Shown piece after piece: positions 54,219-64,000 of a DNA stretch of 64,000 bases (its first letter is position 1; each line of letters opens with the position of its first letter). The notes under the pieces were generated by a model. The model saw nothing but the letters and a program-made list of their open reading frames with translations, did no database searches and was not told the origin of the DNA. A program made the position numbers and the translations under genes. This DNA is from Bordetella sp. 02P26C-1. Lineage in GTDB: Bacteria > Pseudomonadota > Gammaproteobacteria > Burkholderiales > Burkholderiaceae_B. The stretch lies in the NCBI RefSeq assembly GCF_009763255.1, contig NZ_WSJB01000032.1:62001-126000 (forward strand). The letters are read 5' to 3'.

Positions 54219-55766
54219 ATGGACACCTACACCGCCGCAGCCCCTGCAACGCTTAGCGTTTTGCAGCAGTTTCAAGCTTCCCTGAATGCATCGGATTCCA
54301 CCTTTGCGCATGAATCCGGCTCCCCCCAGTCTCCGGCCTCACTCCCTGGCCCGGCCCACGAACTCACACAGTCCCTCGCCAAAGGGCTGATCGGTCACAA
54401 CGCCATAGTTCCCGGTCCGTTCGGACCCAAGCCGATGGTGTACGCCGACTATGTCGCCTCGGGTCGCGCGCTGATGCAAGTCGAGCAATTCGTGCTCGAA
54501 CACGTGCTGCCTTACTACGCCAATTCGCACACCGAAGCATCGTACTGTGGCGGCTACATCACGCGCCTGCGCCGCGAGGCGCGCGCGGCCATCGCTCGCT
54601 GCTGCGGCGCTTCGGCCGAGCATGCGGTGATCTTTGCAGGCTCTGGCGCGACCGCCGGGATCAATCGGCTGGTGAATCTGTTGGGCGTCAAGGCGGCGGT
54701 CGCCGAGGGCCGCGCGGCGCGCGTCATCATCGGCCCCTATGAGCACCATTCCAATATCCTGCCCTGGCGCGAAAGCGGCGCCGAATTGATCGTTCTGCCC
54801 GAATGCGAACACGGCGGTCCGGATCGCGACGCGCTGGCCGCTGCCTTGAAAGCGCCGTCCGACACGCTAGTGATTTGCGCATTTTCCGCGGCCTCTAACG
54901 TAACCGGCATCGTGGCCGACGTGGCCGGCATTACCCGCCAGGTCAAGCAGGCCGGCGCGAAAATGGTGTGGGACTATGCAGGCGGTGCGCCCTATTTGCC
55001 CATCACGATGATGCCCGACGCCGACGCGCCTATCGACGCGCTCGTTTTCTCGCCTCATAAATTCATCGGCGGCCCGGGCGCATCCGGCGTACTCATCGTA
55101 CGACGCGACGCCGTCACCACCGCCAAGCCGACGTGGGCAGGCGGTGGCACGGTGAAATTCGTATCGCCCACGGGCCATGACTACAGCGACAGTCTGGAAT
55201 CGCGCGAGGAAGCCGGCACCCCCAACGTCATCGGCGATATTCGCGCCGCATTGGCGCTCTTGGTCAAGGAGTCCATTGGCGAAGCCTATTTCAAGGATCG
55301 GCAAGCGGAATTGGTGCAACGCGCGCTGGAAAAGTGGAAGAACGTGCCCAACCTGGAATTGCTAGGCTCCTTGACGGCGCAACGTCTGCCGATCTTTTCC
55401 TTCCGTGTGCGTCATCCCGCTGGCGGCCTCGTGCATCAACAGCTCGTCACCCGCATGCTGAGCGACCGTTTCGGTATCCAGGCCCGGGGCGGATGCGCAT
55501 GCGCAGGCCCCTACGTTCATGATCTGCTCGACATCGAGCCCGAGGAATCCGCGCGCATACGCGAGGCGATTCTGTCCGGCAACGAGATCGAAAAGCCAGG
55601 CTTCACGCGACTGAACCTGAGCATCCTGCTCGACGACGCCAAGGTCGAATTCATCCTGAATTCGGTCGCGACGCTGGCTGCTGATGCCTCGCAATACGTG
55701 GATCAATATACGTTCGATCCCAGCCGCGCGATCTTCACGCCGCTGGCGAATAGAGCGGAAGTTTGA
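54219..55766 (+). CDS. Class V aminotransferase / cysteine-desulfurase-like PLP enzyme
   Basis: 515-residue PLP-dependent enzyme. Visible elements: HTEASYCGGYITRLRREARAAIARCCGA, FAGSGATAGINRLVNLLGV, ligand His pair in YEHHSNILPWRESGAELIVLP, AFSAASNVTGIVADVAGIT, the PLP Asp in MVWDYAGGAPYLPI and the Schiff-base Lys in LVFSPHKFIGGPGASGVLIV. A C-terminal Cys-rich loop (ARGGCACAGPYVHDLL) is like the persulfide-carrying loop of desulfurases. The first 45 residues are a non-conserved Ala/Ser-rich lead and the true start could be further in. Controlled by the divergent Lrp gene by position. The substrate is not known. Confidence 0.88.
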   Translation: MDTYTAAAPATLSVLQQFQASLNASDSTFAHESGSPQSPASLPGPAHELTQSLAKGLIGHNAIVPGPFGPKPMVYADYVASGRALMQVEQFVLEHVLPYYANSHTEASYCGGYITRLRREARAAIARCCGASAEHAVIFAGSGATAGINRLVNLLGVKAAVAEGRAARVIIGPYEHHSNILPWRESGAELIVLPECEHGGPDRDALAAALKAPSDTLVICAFSAASNVTGIVADVAGITRQVKQAGAKMVWDYAGGAPYLPITMMPDADAPIDALVFSPHKFIGGPGASGVLIVRRDAVTTAKPTWAGGGTVKFVSPTGHDYSDSLESREEAGTPNVIGDIRAALALLVKESIGEAYFKDRQAELVQRALEKWKNVPNLELLGSLTAQRLPIFSFRVRHPAGGLVHQQLVTRMLSDRFGIQARGGCACAGPYVHDLLDIEPEESARIREAILSGNEIEKPGFTRLNLSILLDDAKVEFILNSVATLAADASQYVDQYTFDPSRAIFTPLANRAEV

Positions 55767-55872
55767 TGCATTAAAAGTGTTGTTCGTAGACGCCAAATAC
55801 GTGTTGTTACACCGCGCTTCGCCACGATGAGTATGATCAAAACGTTACCCACCGCCTGAGAGGAGTACACGT

Positions 55873-56124
55873 ATGAGCATCATCATCATGATCATCGTTG
55901 GCTTTGTCGTCGGTCTGATCGCGCGCGCGATCATGCCCGGGGATCAATCCATGGGCATCATCATGACAACTATTCTAGGGATCATCGGCGCGGTCGTTGC
56001 CGGATTTTTAGGGCAGGCGATGGGGTGGTACGAGCCGGGCGAGCCCGCAGGATGGATTGGCTCGGTGGTAGGCGCCATCATCGTGCTGTTCGTCGTGGGT
56101 CTGGTGACGAAAAAACGAGCATAA
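55873..56124 (+). CDS. GlsB/YeaQ/YmgE-family stress-response membrane protein
   Basis: 83-residue, very hydrophobic inner-membrane protein with three helices rich in Gly and Ile: IIIMIIVGFVVGLIARAIMPG, GIIMTTILGIIGAVVAGFLGQ and GWIGSVVGAIIVLFVVGLV. The family (also called transglycosylase-associated proteins) is induced by stress; its function is unclear. A strong ribosome site (GAGAGGAG) lies ahead of the ATG. An intrinsic terminator follows. It is transcribed alone. Confidence 0.92.
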   Translation: MSIIIMIIVGFVVGLIARAIMPGDQSMGIIMTTILGIIGAVVAGFLGQAMGWYEPGEPAGWIGSVVGAIIVLFVVGLVTKKRA

Positions 56125-56159
56125 CGCGCCAGTCTCGCGCCCACAGGCGCATGATTGCA

Positions 56160-56194
56160 AAAACGGGCGGTTTCTTCACGAAGCCGCCCGTTTT
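56160..56194. terminator. Strong bidirectional intrinsic terminator
   Basis: Perfect 11-bp arms AAAACGGGCGG / CCGCCCGTTTT extended by TTC/GAA, with A-run and T-run on opposite sides. It serves the GlsB-like gene and possibly the convergent efflux operon. Confidence 0.85.
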
Positions 56195-56295
56195 CATTTT
56201 CGGTACAAAGCTGTCTCGCAACCTGCTCGCACGTCAGTGGCATGACGGCCCGGGCGCGGGATGGGCAGGCTGTACCCTTGCAATGAACAGCCCTT

Positions 56296-57798
56296 TCAGC
56301 GCTCCCCAGGTGCGACCGCAGCACCTGTCCCCTGCTCGGGCTGAGATGCGATGGTTGACTCTGTCCAGCCCCCGCCCAGTACCCGATACAAGGTCACGAG
56401 ATTGGTCAAACGCGCGAGCCGCGTCTCGACCATGGTCTGTTGTGCCGTGTAGAGCGAACGCTGCGAATCCAACACGCTCAGATAGTCATCAATGCCTTGA
56501 TCGAAACGCGATTGCGACAAGTCATAGGCGCGCTGGTAAGCAGCGACCAAGAGCCCCTGGGCTTCGATCTGATTTTCCAACGTGCCCTGCCCGGCCAGGG
56601 CGTCGGCGACTTCACGGAATGCAACCTGGATGGCGCGCTCATACTGCGCAATTTGGATGTTCTTGCGTACCTTGGCGACATCCAGCTCCGCTCTGAGCGC
56701 CCCGCCAGCGAAAATCGGTACGGAGATCGATGGTGCAAAGCTCCACGCACCCGAACCCGCATCGAACAAGCCGCCCAGACTGCTGCTGGCCGTACCGGCG
56801 CTGCCTGTCAGGCTGATCCTCGGGAAAAACGCGGCACGTGCCGCGCCGATATAAGCATTGGCGCCACGCAGCTGATGTTCGGCCGCGCGAATATCCGGCC
56901 GCCGCATCAACAAATCGGAAGGCAGGCCCGGAGGTAATGCCGATGGCACGACGTTATCGGGCAGGGTCTTGGCCTGGTTCAATCTGGCGGCAATATCTTC
57001 CGGCAATGGCTGGCCGGCCAACAGCACCAGTGCATTGCGGTCCTGCGCGACACGCCGCGTGTACTCCGCCTGATTACGCTGCGCGGTACGCAACGAGGCC
57101 TCGGCTTGGCTGAGATCCAGCGCGGTCGCAACACCCAAGTCATAGCTTTGCTTGACGAGATCGTACGACTGTTGCTGCGAGGCCAGCGTCGACTGGGTCA
57201 ACGCCAACAGTTCTTGATCGGCGCGCAGCGTTAAATAGGCAGAGGCCGTTTCCGCGATCAACGCCAGCTGCGCGGCAATACGGGTCTCATCCTGCGCCAG
57301 ATAGTTCTCCAGCGCCTGATCGCTCAGGCTACGGATACGTCCAAACAGATCCAGTTCCCACGAAGCCGCGGCACCGACCTGGTAGGATCGGTTAATGGCG
57401 CTGCTGCCCGTGCTGCTCAGATCCGCGGGCACACGCTGTACCGATCCTTCGCCGCCCACGCCGACCGAAGGAAGAACATCAGCACGTTGAATACGATATT
57501 GCGCGCGCGCCTGTTCCACATTCAATGCAGCAACGCGCAGATCGCGGTTCGCCGAAAGCGCCATGGAGATCAGTTGCTGTAGCAACGGGTCGGCGTAGAA
57601 ATCACGCCACCCTATATCCGCGACCGGCGCCTGCGCGGCCGGCCCCTGAGCCGGACGCGGCGGCACATACGCCTCCCCCGCGGGATATGTGGCGCTGACA
57701 GGGGAGACCGGCCGCTCGTAAGTCGGCGCCAACGAGCAGCCCGCCAGGGCCGCGGTCAGCGCGGCCAGCATAAAAGGTCTATGCATGATGGATGTCAT
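56296..57798 (-). CDS. Outer-membrane efflux lipoprotein (OprM/NodT family)
   Basis: 500-residue TolC-like channel of a tripartite RND pump. Lipoprotein signal MHRPFMLAALTAALAGCSLAP (lipidated Cys), then two outer-membrane-efflux repeats: LLQQLISMALSANRDLRVAALNVEQARAQYRIQRADVLPSVG and YLAQDETRIAAQLALIAETASAYLTLRADQELL; in the second half LPSDLLMRRPDIRAAEHQLRGANAYIGAARAAFFPRISLTGSAG, typical of OprM. Start codons at 57804 (GTG), 57798 or 57786 are all possible; the first would overlap the pump gene by 4 nt. Third gene of the operon. Confidence 0.94.
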   Translation of the reverse strand: MTSIMHRPFMLAALTAALAGCSLAPTYERPVSPVSATYPAGEAYVPPRPAQGPAAQAPVADIGWRDFYADPLLQQLISMALSANRDLRVAALNVEQARAQYRIQRADVLPSVGVGGEGSVQRVPADLSSTGSSAINRSYQVGAAASWELDLFGRIRSLSDQALENYLAQDETRIAAQLALIAETASAYLTLRADQELLALTQSTLASQQQSYDLVKQSYDLGVATALDLSQAEASLRTAQRNQAEYTRRVAQDRNALVLLAGQPLPEDIAARLNQAKTLPDNVVPSALPPGLPSDLLMRRPDIRAAEHQLRGANAYIGAARAAFFPRISLTGSAGTASSSLGGLFDAGSGAWSFAPSISVPIFAGGALRAELDVAKVRKNIQIAQYERAIQVAFREVADALAGQGTLENQIEAQGLLVAAYQRAYDLSQSRFDQGIDDYLSVLDSQRSLYTAQQTMVETRLARLTNLVTLYRVLGGGWTESTIASQPEQGTGAAVAPGER

Positions 57799-57800
57799 TC

Positions 57801-60800
57801 TCACGATTGCCCCCCAGTATGACCGGGCAGCGGTGCGGGATGGGTGCCAGTGTGACTGCCGCCATCCTGGTCGTCATCGTCTTCCTCGGCCAGTCGCTCG
57901 CTCAGACGCTTGATCTTGAACGCACGCAACATCACCACAAAGAACGCGGGCACAAAGAAGATCGCCAGGAACGTACCGGCCAACACGCCGCCGATCACGC
58001 CCGTACCAATCGCATGCTGGCTGCCCGAGCCCGCGCCGTTAGAAATGGCCAGCGGCACGACGCCCAGAATAAACGCCAACGAAGTCATCAAGATAGGACG
58101 CAAACGTTGGCGCGCCGCATGCACCGCCGCTTCGATCAGGCTGGCGCCGGCCTCATAGTGGGCCTTGGCGAATTCGACGATCAGAATCGCGTTCTTCGCC
58201 GTCAGGCCGACGGTGGTCAGCAGACCCACCTGAAAGTACACGTCATTGGACAAGCCCCGCACCATCGTCGCCGCCAGCACGCCCACCACGCCCAACGGCA
58301 CGGCCAGCATGACCGAGGTCGGAATCGCCCAACTCTCGTACAAAGCCGCCAGACACAAGAACACCACCAGCAGCGAGATCGCATACAAGGCAGGCGCCTG
58401 CGACCCGGACAAGCGTTCTTCGAACGACAACCCGGTCCACTGATACCCCACCCCGGTCGGCATGGTGGCAGCGATCCGTTCCATTTCTGCCATGGCATCG
58501 CCAGAGCTATAACCCGGCGCGGGACTGCCCTGGATGTTGAACGATGCCACGCCGTTAAAGCGATCCAGACGCGGCGGACCATAGATCCACTCGGCCGACG
58601 AGAAGGCGGAAAACGGCACCATCTCGCCACTGCTATTGCGCACATACCACTTGTTCAGATCCTCGGGCAGCATGCGCGAGTCGGGTTGACCCTGCACATA
58701 CACCCGCTTGACGCGACCCCGGTCGAGAAAGTCGTTGACGTAGGAACTGCCCCAAGCCGTCGACAGCGTGCTGTTGATGTCAGCGATCGCCACGCCCAGC
58801 GCACGGGCCTTTTCCCGGTCGATATTCAACTGGTACTGCGGCTGATCGACCATGCCGTTCAAGCGCGTACCGACCAGGATAGGACTCTTGGCGGCCTCGG
58901 CCAGGAACTGGTCCCGCGCTTCGGCGAGCTTTTCATGCCCCAGACCGGCTCGGTCCATCAGCTGAAAATCAAAGCCCGAGGCGTTGCCCAGCTCCATCAC
59001 CGCGGGCGGCGCGAACGCGGCGACGCGCGCATCGTGCAAGTTCGTGGCGAAAAAGGCGTTCGCGCGTTGTGCCAGCGCCGCGACCTTCTGATCGGCGTTG
59101 GGCCGGTCCGCCCAGTCGCGCAGCTTGATGAACATGATGGCCGAGTTCTGACCACGTCCGCCAAAGCTAAAACCATGCACCGCAAACACCGATGCCACGA
59201 CATCTTTCTCATCCTCGAGCAGATACCGGGTCGCCTCACGCACCGTCGCACTGGTGCGTTCCGCTGTCGCCCCCGTGGGCGCCTGCACTTGGACAAACAG
59301 GATGCCCTGGTCTTCGTCGGGCAGAAAGGACGTCGGAATCTGCGTGAAGAGAAAGCCCATCCCCAGCACGAGCAGCGCGTAAATCACCATCAGGCGTTTC
59401 GTGCGTCCCAAGCCACGCGCGACCGAGTTGGCGTAGCGACGGTTAGAGCTCTCGAACATCCGGTTAAACCAACCGAAGAACCCTGTCTTGGCACCATGAT
59501 GGCCCTTTGGAATCCGCTTGAGCATGGTCGCGCACAAGGCCGGCGTAAAGACGATCGCCACCAACACCGACAGCGTCATCGCCGCCACGATAGTGATGGA
59601 AAACTGTCGATAGATCACGCCCGTCGATCCGCCAAAAAACGCCATCGGCACAAACACCGCGGACAGCACCAGGCCAATACCTACCAGCGCACCGGTAATC
59701 TGCTCCATGGACTTGCGGGTGGCCTGTTTGGGCGACAACCCCTCCTCCGCCATTACGCGCTCGACGTTCTCCACCACCACGATCGCATCATCCACCAGCA
59801 GACCGATCGCCAGCACCATGGCGAACATGGTGAGCGTGTTGATGGTGTAGCCGAACGCCGCCAGCACCGCGAACGTGCCCAGCAGCACCACCGGCACGGC
59901 CAGCGTGGGAATCAGCGTGGCGCGGAAGTTCTGCAGGAACAGATACATCACGAGGAACACCAGAATGATGGCCTCGATCAGCGTATGAATCACGCTCTCG
60001 ATCGACAGGGATACGAAGGGCGAGGTGTCATAGGGATAGACGACCTCCATCCCCGGCGGGAAGTAAGGCTTCAGCCCTTCGATGGTCTTGCGCACGGCCT
60101 CGACGGTATCCAGCGCGTTCGCGCCGGGCGCGAGCTTGATGCCCAGGCCCGTGGCGGGTGTGCCGTTATAGAAGCTGTCGATCGCGTAGTTCTGCGCACC
60201 CAGCGACACGGTCGCCACATCGCGCAGTCGCACTTGCGATCCGTTCGGGTTGACCTTGAGCAGGATATCGCCGAACTCTTCGGCCGTCTGCAAACGCGTT
60301 GGCCCGATGATGGTCGCATTCAATTGCTGCCCACGCACCGAAGGCAAGCCACCCAAGGCGCCAGAGGACACCTGCACGTTCTGCTCTTCGATCGCGCGCA
60401 CCACATCGTTGGTGGTGAGCTGGAAGTTCAACAGCTTGGCCGGATCCAGCCAGATCCGCATCGCGTACTGCGATCCAAATAGCTGAAAATCGCCCACGCC
60501 TTGCGTGCGGCTGATCGGGTCCTGCACGTTGGCGGCCACATAGTTGGCCAAGTCTTCCTTGGCCATGCTGCCGTCGGTCGAGATAAAGCCAGCAAAGATC
60601 AGAAAGTTCTTGGTCGCCTTGGTGACGCGGATACCTTGCTGCTGCACTTCGCGCGGCAACAACGGTTGCGCCACCGCCAACTTGTTCTGCACCTGCACCT
60701 GAGCCGTATCCGGATCAGTGCCCTGCTTGAACGTCAGCGTCACGCTCATGCTGCCGTCGGAGTTACTTTCCGACGTCATATAGCTCAGGTTATCGATGCC

Positions 60801-61010
60801 GTTCATCTGCTGCTCGATCACCTGAACCACGCTGTCTTGCACGGTCTGGGCGGACGCACCCGGGTAGTTCACCTGAATGCTGATCGCGGGCGGCGCGATA
60901 TTCGGATACTGCGCCACCGGAAGCGCCAGGATCGACAGCACGCCCGCCAACATCAGAACGATGGCGATGACCCAGGCAAAGACCGGCCGGTCAATAAAAA
61001 ACTTGGCCAT
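57801..61010 (-). CDS. RND multidrug efflux pump, inner-membrane transporter (HAE1, MexB/AcrB type)
   Basis: 1069-residue proton-driven exporter. It has twelve helices and two large periplasmic loops. The N-terminus [36 protein letters not shown] is diagnostic. The proton-relay Asp pair lies in [21 protein letters not shown]; the drug-pocket region includes [21 protein letters not shown] and [15 protein letters not shown]. The C-terminal half repeats the fold ([43 protein letters not shown]). Best matched to MexB, AcrB or AxyB/BpeB. Flanked by adaptor and outer-membrane channel genes. Confidence 0.96.
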   Translation of the reverse strand: MAKFFIDRPVFAWVIAIVLMLAGVLSILALPVAQYPNIAPPAISIQVNYPGASAQTVQDSVVQVIEQQMNGIDNLSYMTSESNSDGSMSVTLTFKQGTDPDTAQVQVQNKLAVAQPLLPREVQQQGIRVTKATKNFLIFAGFISTDGSMAKEDLANYVAANVQDPISRTQGVGDFQLFGSQYAMRIWLDPAKLLNFQLTTNDVVRAIEEQNVQVSSGALGGLPSVRGQQLNATIIGPTRLQTAEEFGDILLKVNPNGSQVRLRDVATVSLGAQNYAIDSFYNGTPATGLGIKLAPGANALDTVEAVRKTIEGLKPYFPPGMEVVYPYDTSPFVSLSIESVIHTLIEAIILVFLVMYLFLQNFRATLIPTLAVPVVLLGTFAVLAAFGYTINTLTMFAMVLAIGLLVDDAIVVVENVERVMAEEGLSPKQATRKSMEQITGALVGIGLVLSAVFVPMAFFGGSTGVIYRQFSITIVAAMTLSVLVAIVFTPALCATMLKRIPKGHHGAKTGFFGWFNRMFESSNRRYANSVARGLGRTKRLMVIYALLVLGMGFLFTQIPTSFLPDEDQGILFVQVQAPTGATAERTSATVREATRYLLEDEKDVVASVFAVHGFSFGGRGQNSAIMFIKLRDWADRPNADQKVAALAQRANAFFATNLHDARVAAFAPPAVMELGNASGFDFQLMDRAGLGHEKLAEARDQFLAEAAKSPILVGTRLNGMVDQPQYQLNIDREKARALGVAIADINSTLSTAWGSSYVNDFLDRGRVKRVYVQGQPDSRMLPEDLNKWYVRNSSGEMVPFSAFSSAEWIYGPPRLDRFNGVASFNIQGSPAPGYSSGDAMAEMERIAATMPTGVGYQWTGLSFEERLSGSQAPALYAISLLVVFLCLAALYESWAIPTSVMLAVPLGVVGVLAATMVRGLSNDVYFQVGLLTTVGLTAKNAILIVEFAKAHYEAGASLIEAAVHAARQRLRPILMTSLAFILGVVPLAISNGAGSGSQHAIGTGVIGGVLAGTFLAIFFVPAFFVVMLRAFKIKRLSERLAEEDDDDQDGGSHTGTHPAPLPGHTGGQS

Positions 61011-61019
61011 GCGGGCTCC

Positions 61020-62219
61020 TTACTTGGTCGCGCCAGCGGACGGCGCGGCATCGGCCGCCGCGGCATTCGCGCCCTGGGGCTCGAAGGGCTTGGCCACCAC
61101 TTCCACCCCGGGTCTCACGCTTTGCAGACCTTCGACGATGACGCGATCGCCCGCCTGCAGGCCCTCGGTAACCAACCACTGATCGCCGATGGCGCGGTCA
61201 GTCTTGAGCGTGCGCAATTCAACCTTGTCCTCGGCATTGACGACGAGCGCGGTGGCTTGGCCGCGCTGATTACGCGTCACGCCGCGCTGCGGCACGAGCA
61301 GGCCTTCGGGCGCGACGCCCTCCAGGATGCGAGCACGCACGAACATGCCCGGCAACAGCTTGTGGTCGGGATTCGGGAACACCGCGCGCAGCGTTACCGA
61401 GTCGGTGCCTTCATCTACGGTGACTTCAGAGAACTCGAGTTTTCCTTCCAGGCTGTAGGGTTGGCCATTGGCCAACACCAATGACACTCGCGCCGAATCC
61501 TTGCTCATATCACGCTGCAATAAGCCACTCTCGATCGCATCGCGCAGGCGCAGCAGTTCGACGCTGGACTGTGTGACATCAACATAAACGGGATCGATCT
61601 GCTGAATAAAAGCCAACGGCTCGGCTTGATTGGCCGTCACCAGCGCCCCCTCCGTCACAGACGAACGCCCGATAATGCCGTCGATGGGCGACAGGACTTG
61701 GGTGTAGACCAGGTTGATCTGTGCGGTCTCCAGGGCCGCCTTCGCAGCCGCTACATCGGCCGCGGCTTGATCGCGGGCCGCCACGGCATCGTCATAGGCC
61801 TGCCGGCTGACTGCGCGCGTCTCGGTCAAGGGCTTATAGCGTTGCACGAGCAGCGTGGCCGTCTTCAACTGCGCCTGCGCGCGCGCCAGTGCGGCTTTCT
61901 GGCTGTTGTAGCTGGCTTGATATAACGCGGGGTCGATCTGATAAAGCGCCTGTTCGGCCTTCACCTGGCCGCCCTCGGTAAAAAGCCGCTTCTTGATGAT
62001 ACCGCTGACCTGCGGGCGAACCTCGGCCACGCGGTAGGGCGAAGCGCGGCCAGGCAGCTCCGTCGTCAGCACCACTGGCTGTGTGCGCAGCGTCACGACA
62101 CTGACTTGCGGCTTGCCCGCAGGCGGTGGCGCAGCCTTCTCGCCACATGCCGACAGTACCAGCGTCGTCACAGCGAGAGTCAACAAAGCGGCGCCGCGCC
62201 GCAATCCAGAGCAATTCAT
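61020..62219 (-). CDS. RND efflux periplasmic adaptor (MexA/AcrA family)
   Basis: 399-residue membrane-fusion lipoprotein. Signal and lipobox: GAALLTLAVTTLVLSACGEK. Then the barrel-sandwich halves (TTELPGRASPYRVAEVRPQVSGIIKKRLFTEGGQVKAEQALYQID), an alpha-hairpin (ALARAQAQLKTATLLVQRYKPLTETRAVSRQAYDDAVAARDQA), VLSPIDGIIGRSSVTEGALVTANQ and the beta-barrel region. It bridges pump and channel. The ATG at 62219 starts right before the signal. First gene of the operon. A 24-bp palindrome lies 75-98 nt upstream in the divergent gap. Confidence 0.95.
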   Translation of the reverse strand: MNCSGLRRGAALLTLAVTTLVLSACGEKAAPPPAGKPQVSVVTLRTQPVVLTTELPGRASPYRVAEVRPQVSGIIKKRLFTEGGQVKAEQALYQIDPALYQASYNSQKAALARAQAQLKTATLLVQRYKPLTETRAVSRQAYDDAVAARDQAAADVAAAKAALETAQINLVYTQVLSPIDGIIGRSSVTEGALVTANQAEPLAFIQQIDPVYVDVTQSSVELLRLRDAIESGLLQRDMSKDSARVSLVLANGQPYSLEGKLEFSEVTVDEGTDSVTLRAVFPNPDHKLLPGMFVRARILEGVAPEGLLVPQRGVTRNQRGQATALVVNAEDKVELRTLKTDRAIGDQWLVTEGLQAGDRVIVEGLQSVRPGVEVVAKPFEPQGANAAAADAAPSAGATK

Positions 62220-62293
62220 ACGATCCTTTCCGAGCTTTTTTACCGGCCACCTTGCGAGGGGGCCCGCCACTATCCGTGCGTGATCCAGACGGA

Positions 62294-62317
62294 CGCAGTG
62301 CAATATGTTGCACTGCG
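62294..62317. promoter_or_regulatory. Palindromic operator between efflux operon and LysR gene
   Basis: Perfect 10-bp arms CGCAGTGCAA / TTGCACTGCG around TATG in the 206-nt divergent gap. Its position fits control of both the pump operon and the divergent LysR gene. The inner T-to-A spacing is N12, not the usual LysR N11, so a TetR-type repressor encoded elsewhere is also possible. Confidence 0.65.
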
Positions 62318-62425
62318 CAACGCGCTATTTTGCTTTATGCCAATTCAGAAACAAAGTAGGGACACGGCAAAACATCATCCCATATATGGAATAATCAACG
62401 ATTCTTCACAACGACTAACCCACCG

Positions 62426-63355
62426 ATGAAACGCCTGCAAGGGATGGAGCTCTTTGTCGAGGTGGCAAAAACCTGCAATTTCGGGCGCGCCGCTGACAAT
62501 CTGGGCATCCCACGATCCACCTTGTCCCGACAGGTGGCAGAGCTGGAGCGTTCGCTAGGACTGCAGCTGCTGAGCCGCACCACGCGTAAAGTCGAGCTGA
62601 CTGAAGCCGGCAAGCTGTATTTCGAACGCTGCCAGCGCATCGTCGCCGAAGCCCAGGTGGCGCACGAAGAGCTACAGAATCTCGTACAGACGCCGTCGGG
62701 CCCCTTGCGCGTCAATATGCCCGCGGATTTCGGCACCGACTTTTTGGCAGAAGCGTTTCTCGAATTCGCCGAGCATTATCCCGAGGTCACGTTTTACCTG
62801 GACCTCGCCAGTCCCGAACATGCGGGACGCGTATTCCAGACCTGCGATATTTCCATCGAGATCGGCGCCCTGCCCGATTCCACGCAAATCGCACGCATGT
62901 TGGGGCGTCTGTCGGCGCATCTGTATGCCTCGCCCGAATACCTGGCGCGTCATGGCGTGCCTAAGCACCCCAGCGACTTGCAACACCATGAGTGTATCGA
63001 ATTTCGCGCCGACAACGGTCGCGTCACCCGCTGGCCGCTATCGCGCGGGGATGAGTATATCGAGATCACCCCGGGCAAGCGCTTTTCCGTCAACAGCATG
63101 GCGATGGTGCGCAGCCTGGCCTCGTTGGGCGCGGGAATCGCGATACTGGGCCCGGCGCGCAGCGTTTTGCAGGACGTCGCCGAGCAGCGCCTGCAACGGG
63201 TCTTGCCGGAATGGAGCGCCGGGCCTTTCCCCGTCCACGCAGTGACCGATACGCGTCTGCTACCCGCCAAGACCCGAATATTCATCGAGTTTCTGATCGA
63301 ACGACTGCGCGATGGACGCTTGGTCTATCAGGAGACGGCCGATTTATCGCTGTAG
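62426..63355 (+). CDS. LysR-family regulator next to the efflux operon
   Basis: 309-residue regulator of the CrgA-like group. N-terminal HTH: QGMELFVEVAKTCNFGRAADNLGIPRSTLSRQVAELERSLGLQLLSRTTRKVELTEAGKLYFERC. The effector domain starts at GPLRVNMPADFGTDFLAEAFLEFAEHYPEVTFYLDL and ends with GAGIAILGPARSVLQDVAEQRLQRVLPEW. Divergent from the RND operon, an arrangement also seen for MexT- and BpeT-like activators of RND pumps. No strong ribosome site precedes the ATG. Confidence 0.93.
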   Translation: MKRLQGMELFVEVAKTCNFGRAADNLGIPRSTLSRQVAELERSLGLQLLSRTTRKVELTEAGKLYFERCQRIVAEAQVAHEELQNLVQTPSGPLRVNMPADFGTDFLAEAFLEFAEHYPEVTFYLDLASPEHAGRVFQTCDISIEIGALPDSTQIARMLGRLSAHLYASPEYLARHGVPKHPSDLQHHECIEFRADNGRVTRWPLSRGDEYIEITPGKRFSVNSMAMVRSLASLGAGIAILGPARSVLQDVAEQRLQRVLPEWSAGPFPVHAVTDTRLLPAKTRIFIEFLIERLRDGRLVYQETADLSL

Positions 63356-63396
63356 GACGCCGGGCCGCACAGCGCCGCGCATCTGCGGTCACGTCA

Positions 63397-64000
63397 TCAG
63401 AACTGTTCATCTGGGCGCAGATAGCGCCATTGGCCAAGCGGCAAATCGCCCAGCCTCACGCGGCCGATGCGCACGCGCTTGAGACCCACCACGCGCAATC
63501 CGACCAGTTCGCACATACGGCGAATCTGGCGTTTTTTTCCTTCGCGGAGAATGAAGCAAAGCTGGTCTTCGTTCTGCCACCGGACTTTTGCGGGACGCAG
63601 GGGCTTGCCATCGAGCGACAGACCATGATTGAGCAGCGCCAGACCGCCCTCGCTAAGGCGTCCTTGCACACGTACCAGATATTCCTTATCGACATCGGAG
63701 TCCTCGCCGATGAGCTGCCGCGCGATACGTCCGTCCTGCGTCAGCACCAAGAGGCCTTGCGAATCGATATCCAGCCGGCCGGCCACGGCCAGCCCTTGCA
63801 AATGACTGCGCGAGAAACGCAGCGGCGAGCGGTCGCGCGCATCTCGCGTGCGCGCGTCGATAAGCGCCGCCGCCGGGGTATAGCCTTTTTCGGCCTGGCC
63901 GGATACATAGCCCACGGGCTTATTGATCAGAATCGTCACGCGCGAGGTTTGCTGAGCCTTGGCCGCACGATCCAGCGTGATGACCTGATCCGGGAAAGCG
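63397..64000 (-). CDS. RsuA/RluF-type RNA pseudouridine synthase, 3' part
   Basis: The reading frame runs through the window edge, so the gene is 5'-incomplete; the first visible residues ([20 protein letters not shown]) would join an S4 RNA-binding domain outside. The catalytic domain has [15 protein letters not shown], the active-site Asp in [32 protein letters not shown] and [44 protein letters not shown], typical of RsuA/RluB/RluE/RluF enzymes. The [13 protein letters not shown] form favours RluF (23S rRNA U2604), but this is not certain. The GTG inside at 63939 is not the true start. Confidence 0.88.
   Translation of the reverse strand, partial: AFPDQVITLDRAAKAQQTSRVTILINKPVGYVSGQAEKGYTPAAALIDARTRDARDRSPLRFSRSHLQGLAVAGRLDIDSQGLLVLTQDGRIARQLIGEDSDVDKEYLVRVQGRLSEGGLALLNHGLSLDGKPLRPAKVRWQNEDQLCFILREGKKRQIRRMCELVGLRVVGLKRVRIGRVRLGDLPLGQWRYLRPDEQF

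Noticed and set aside
57792-60482. Long open frame (about 896 codons) on the plus strand opposite the RND pump gene
   Set aside because: Antisense shadow of the conserved pump gene; rich in Arg, His and Gln with no recognisable domain.

Overview
The window looks like chromosomal DNA of a betaproteobacterium of the order Burkholderiales, most likely family Alcaligenaceae (near Bordetella, Achromobacter or Pusillimonas). This is inferred from gene content and order: folC-SPOR-cvpA-purF, aceE-aceF-lpdA with a lipoyl domain on LpdA, many TRAP and Bug-type solute-binding proteins, a pertactin-like autotransporter barrel and a MexAB-OprM-like pump. No rRNA, tRNA, insertion sequence or CRISPR array was seen. 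Both ends cut a gene: a (p)ppGpp synthetase/hydrolase on the left and a pseudouridine synthase on the right.

Layout. 1-1.5 kb: 3' part of spoT/rsh. 1.8-7.8 kb: an accessory island, locally more AT-rich than the rest. It holds five small secreted-peptide genes with double-glycine leaders (M-R-E-L-type), split three and two around an autotransporter read from the other strand, and ends in a PD-(D/E)XK-like protein. 7.9-11.5 kb: an acetyltransferase and a complete TRAP transporter. 11.5-15.5 kb: a DinG/Rad3-type helicase overlapping a FAN1-like VRR-NUC nuclease. 15.6-16.7 kb: a YqjE-like membrane protein and a coiled-coil protein. 16.7-24 kb: a catabolic cluster (DUF1445 hydro-lyase, amidase, DUF2848 protein, second TRAP transporter) with its LysR regulator and a clear LysR box. 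24-31 kb: DMT permease, ABC ATPase and TesA esterase with overlapping divergent start codons, PpiD, glycerophosphodiesterase, RlmJ, DsbB. 31-35.4 kb: purF, cvpA, SPOR protein, folC. 35.4-36.2 kb: a gene-free patch of inverted GC-rich repeats. 36.2-40.9 kb: cupin, Bug protein, CoA-transferase and acyl-CoA dehydrogenase, with a convergent IclR regulator. 40.9-47.2 kb: pyruvate dehydrogenase operon. 47.4-52.9 kb: sensor kinase, FixJ-type regulator, folD and oligopeptidase A. 53-56.1 kb: Sco1, Lrp regulator, class V aminotransferase, GlsB-like protein. 56.3-63.4 kb: RND efflux operon with divergent LysR regulator and a perfect palindrome between them.

The best candidate for an undescribed system is the 1.8-6.3 kb island. 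Four of the five peptides share, after the leader, a core with a conserved Trp, a later Arg and a small/hydrophobic helix. Two of the four carry a Cys at each of two aligned positions and the other two carry neither, which suggests a disulfide in one subfamily. The autotransporter between them has a passenger made of four degenerate helical repeats of about 45 residues (E-L-x-D-A) in place of an obvious beta-helix. No C39-type peptide exporter is in the window, so maturation would have to occur in trans. All functional statements about this island are inference.
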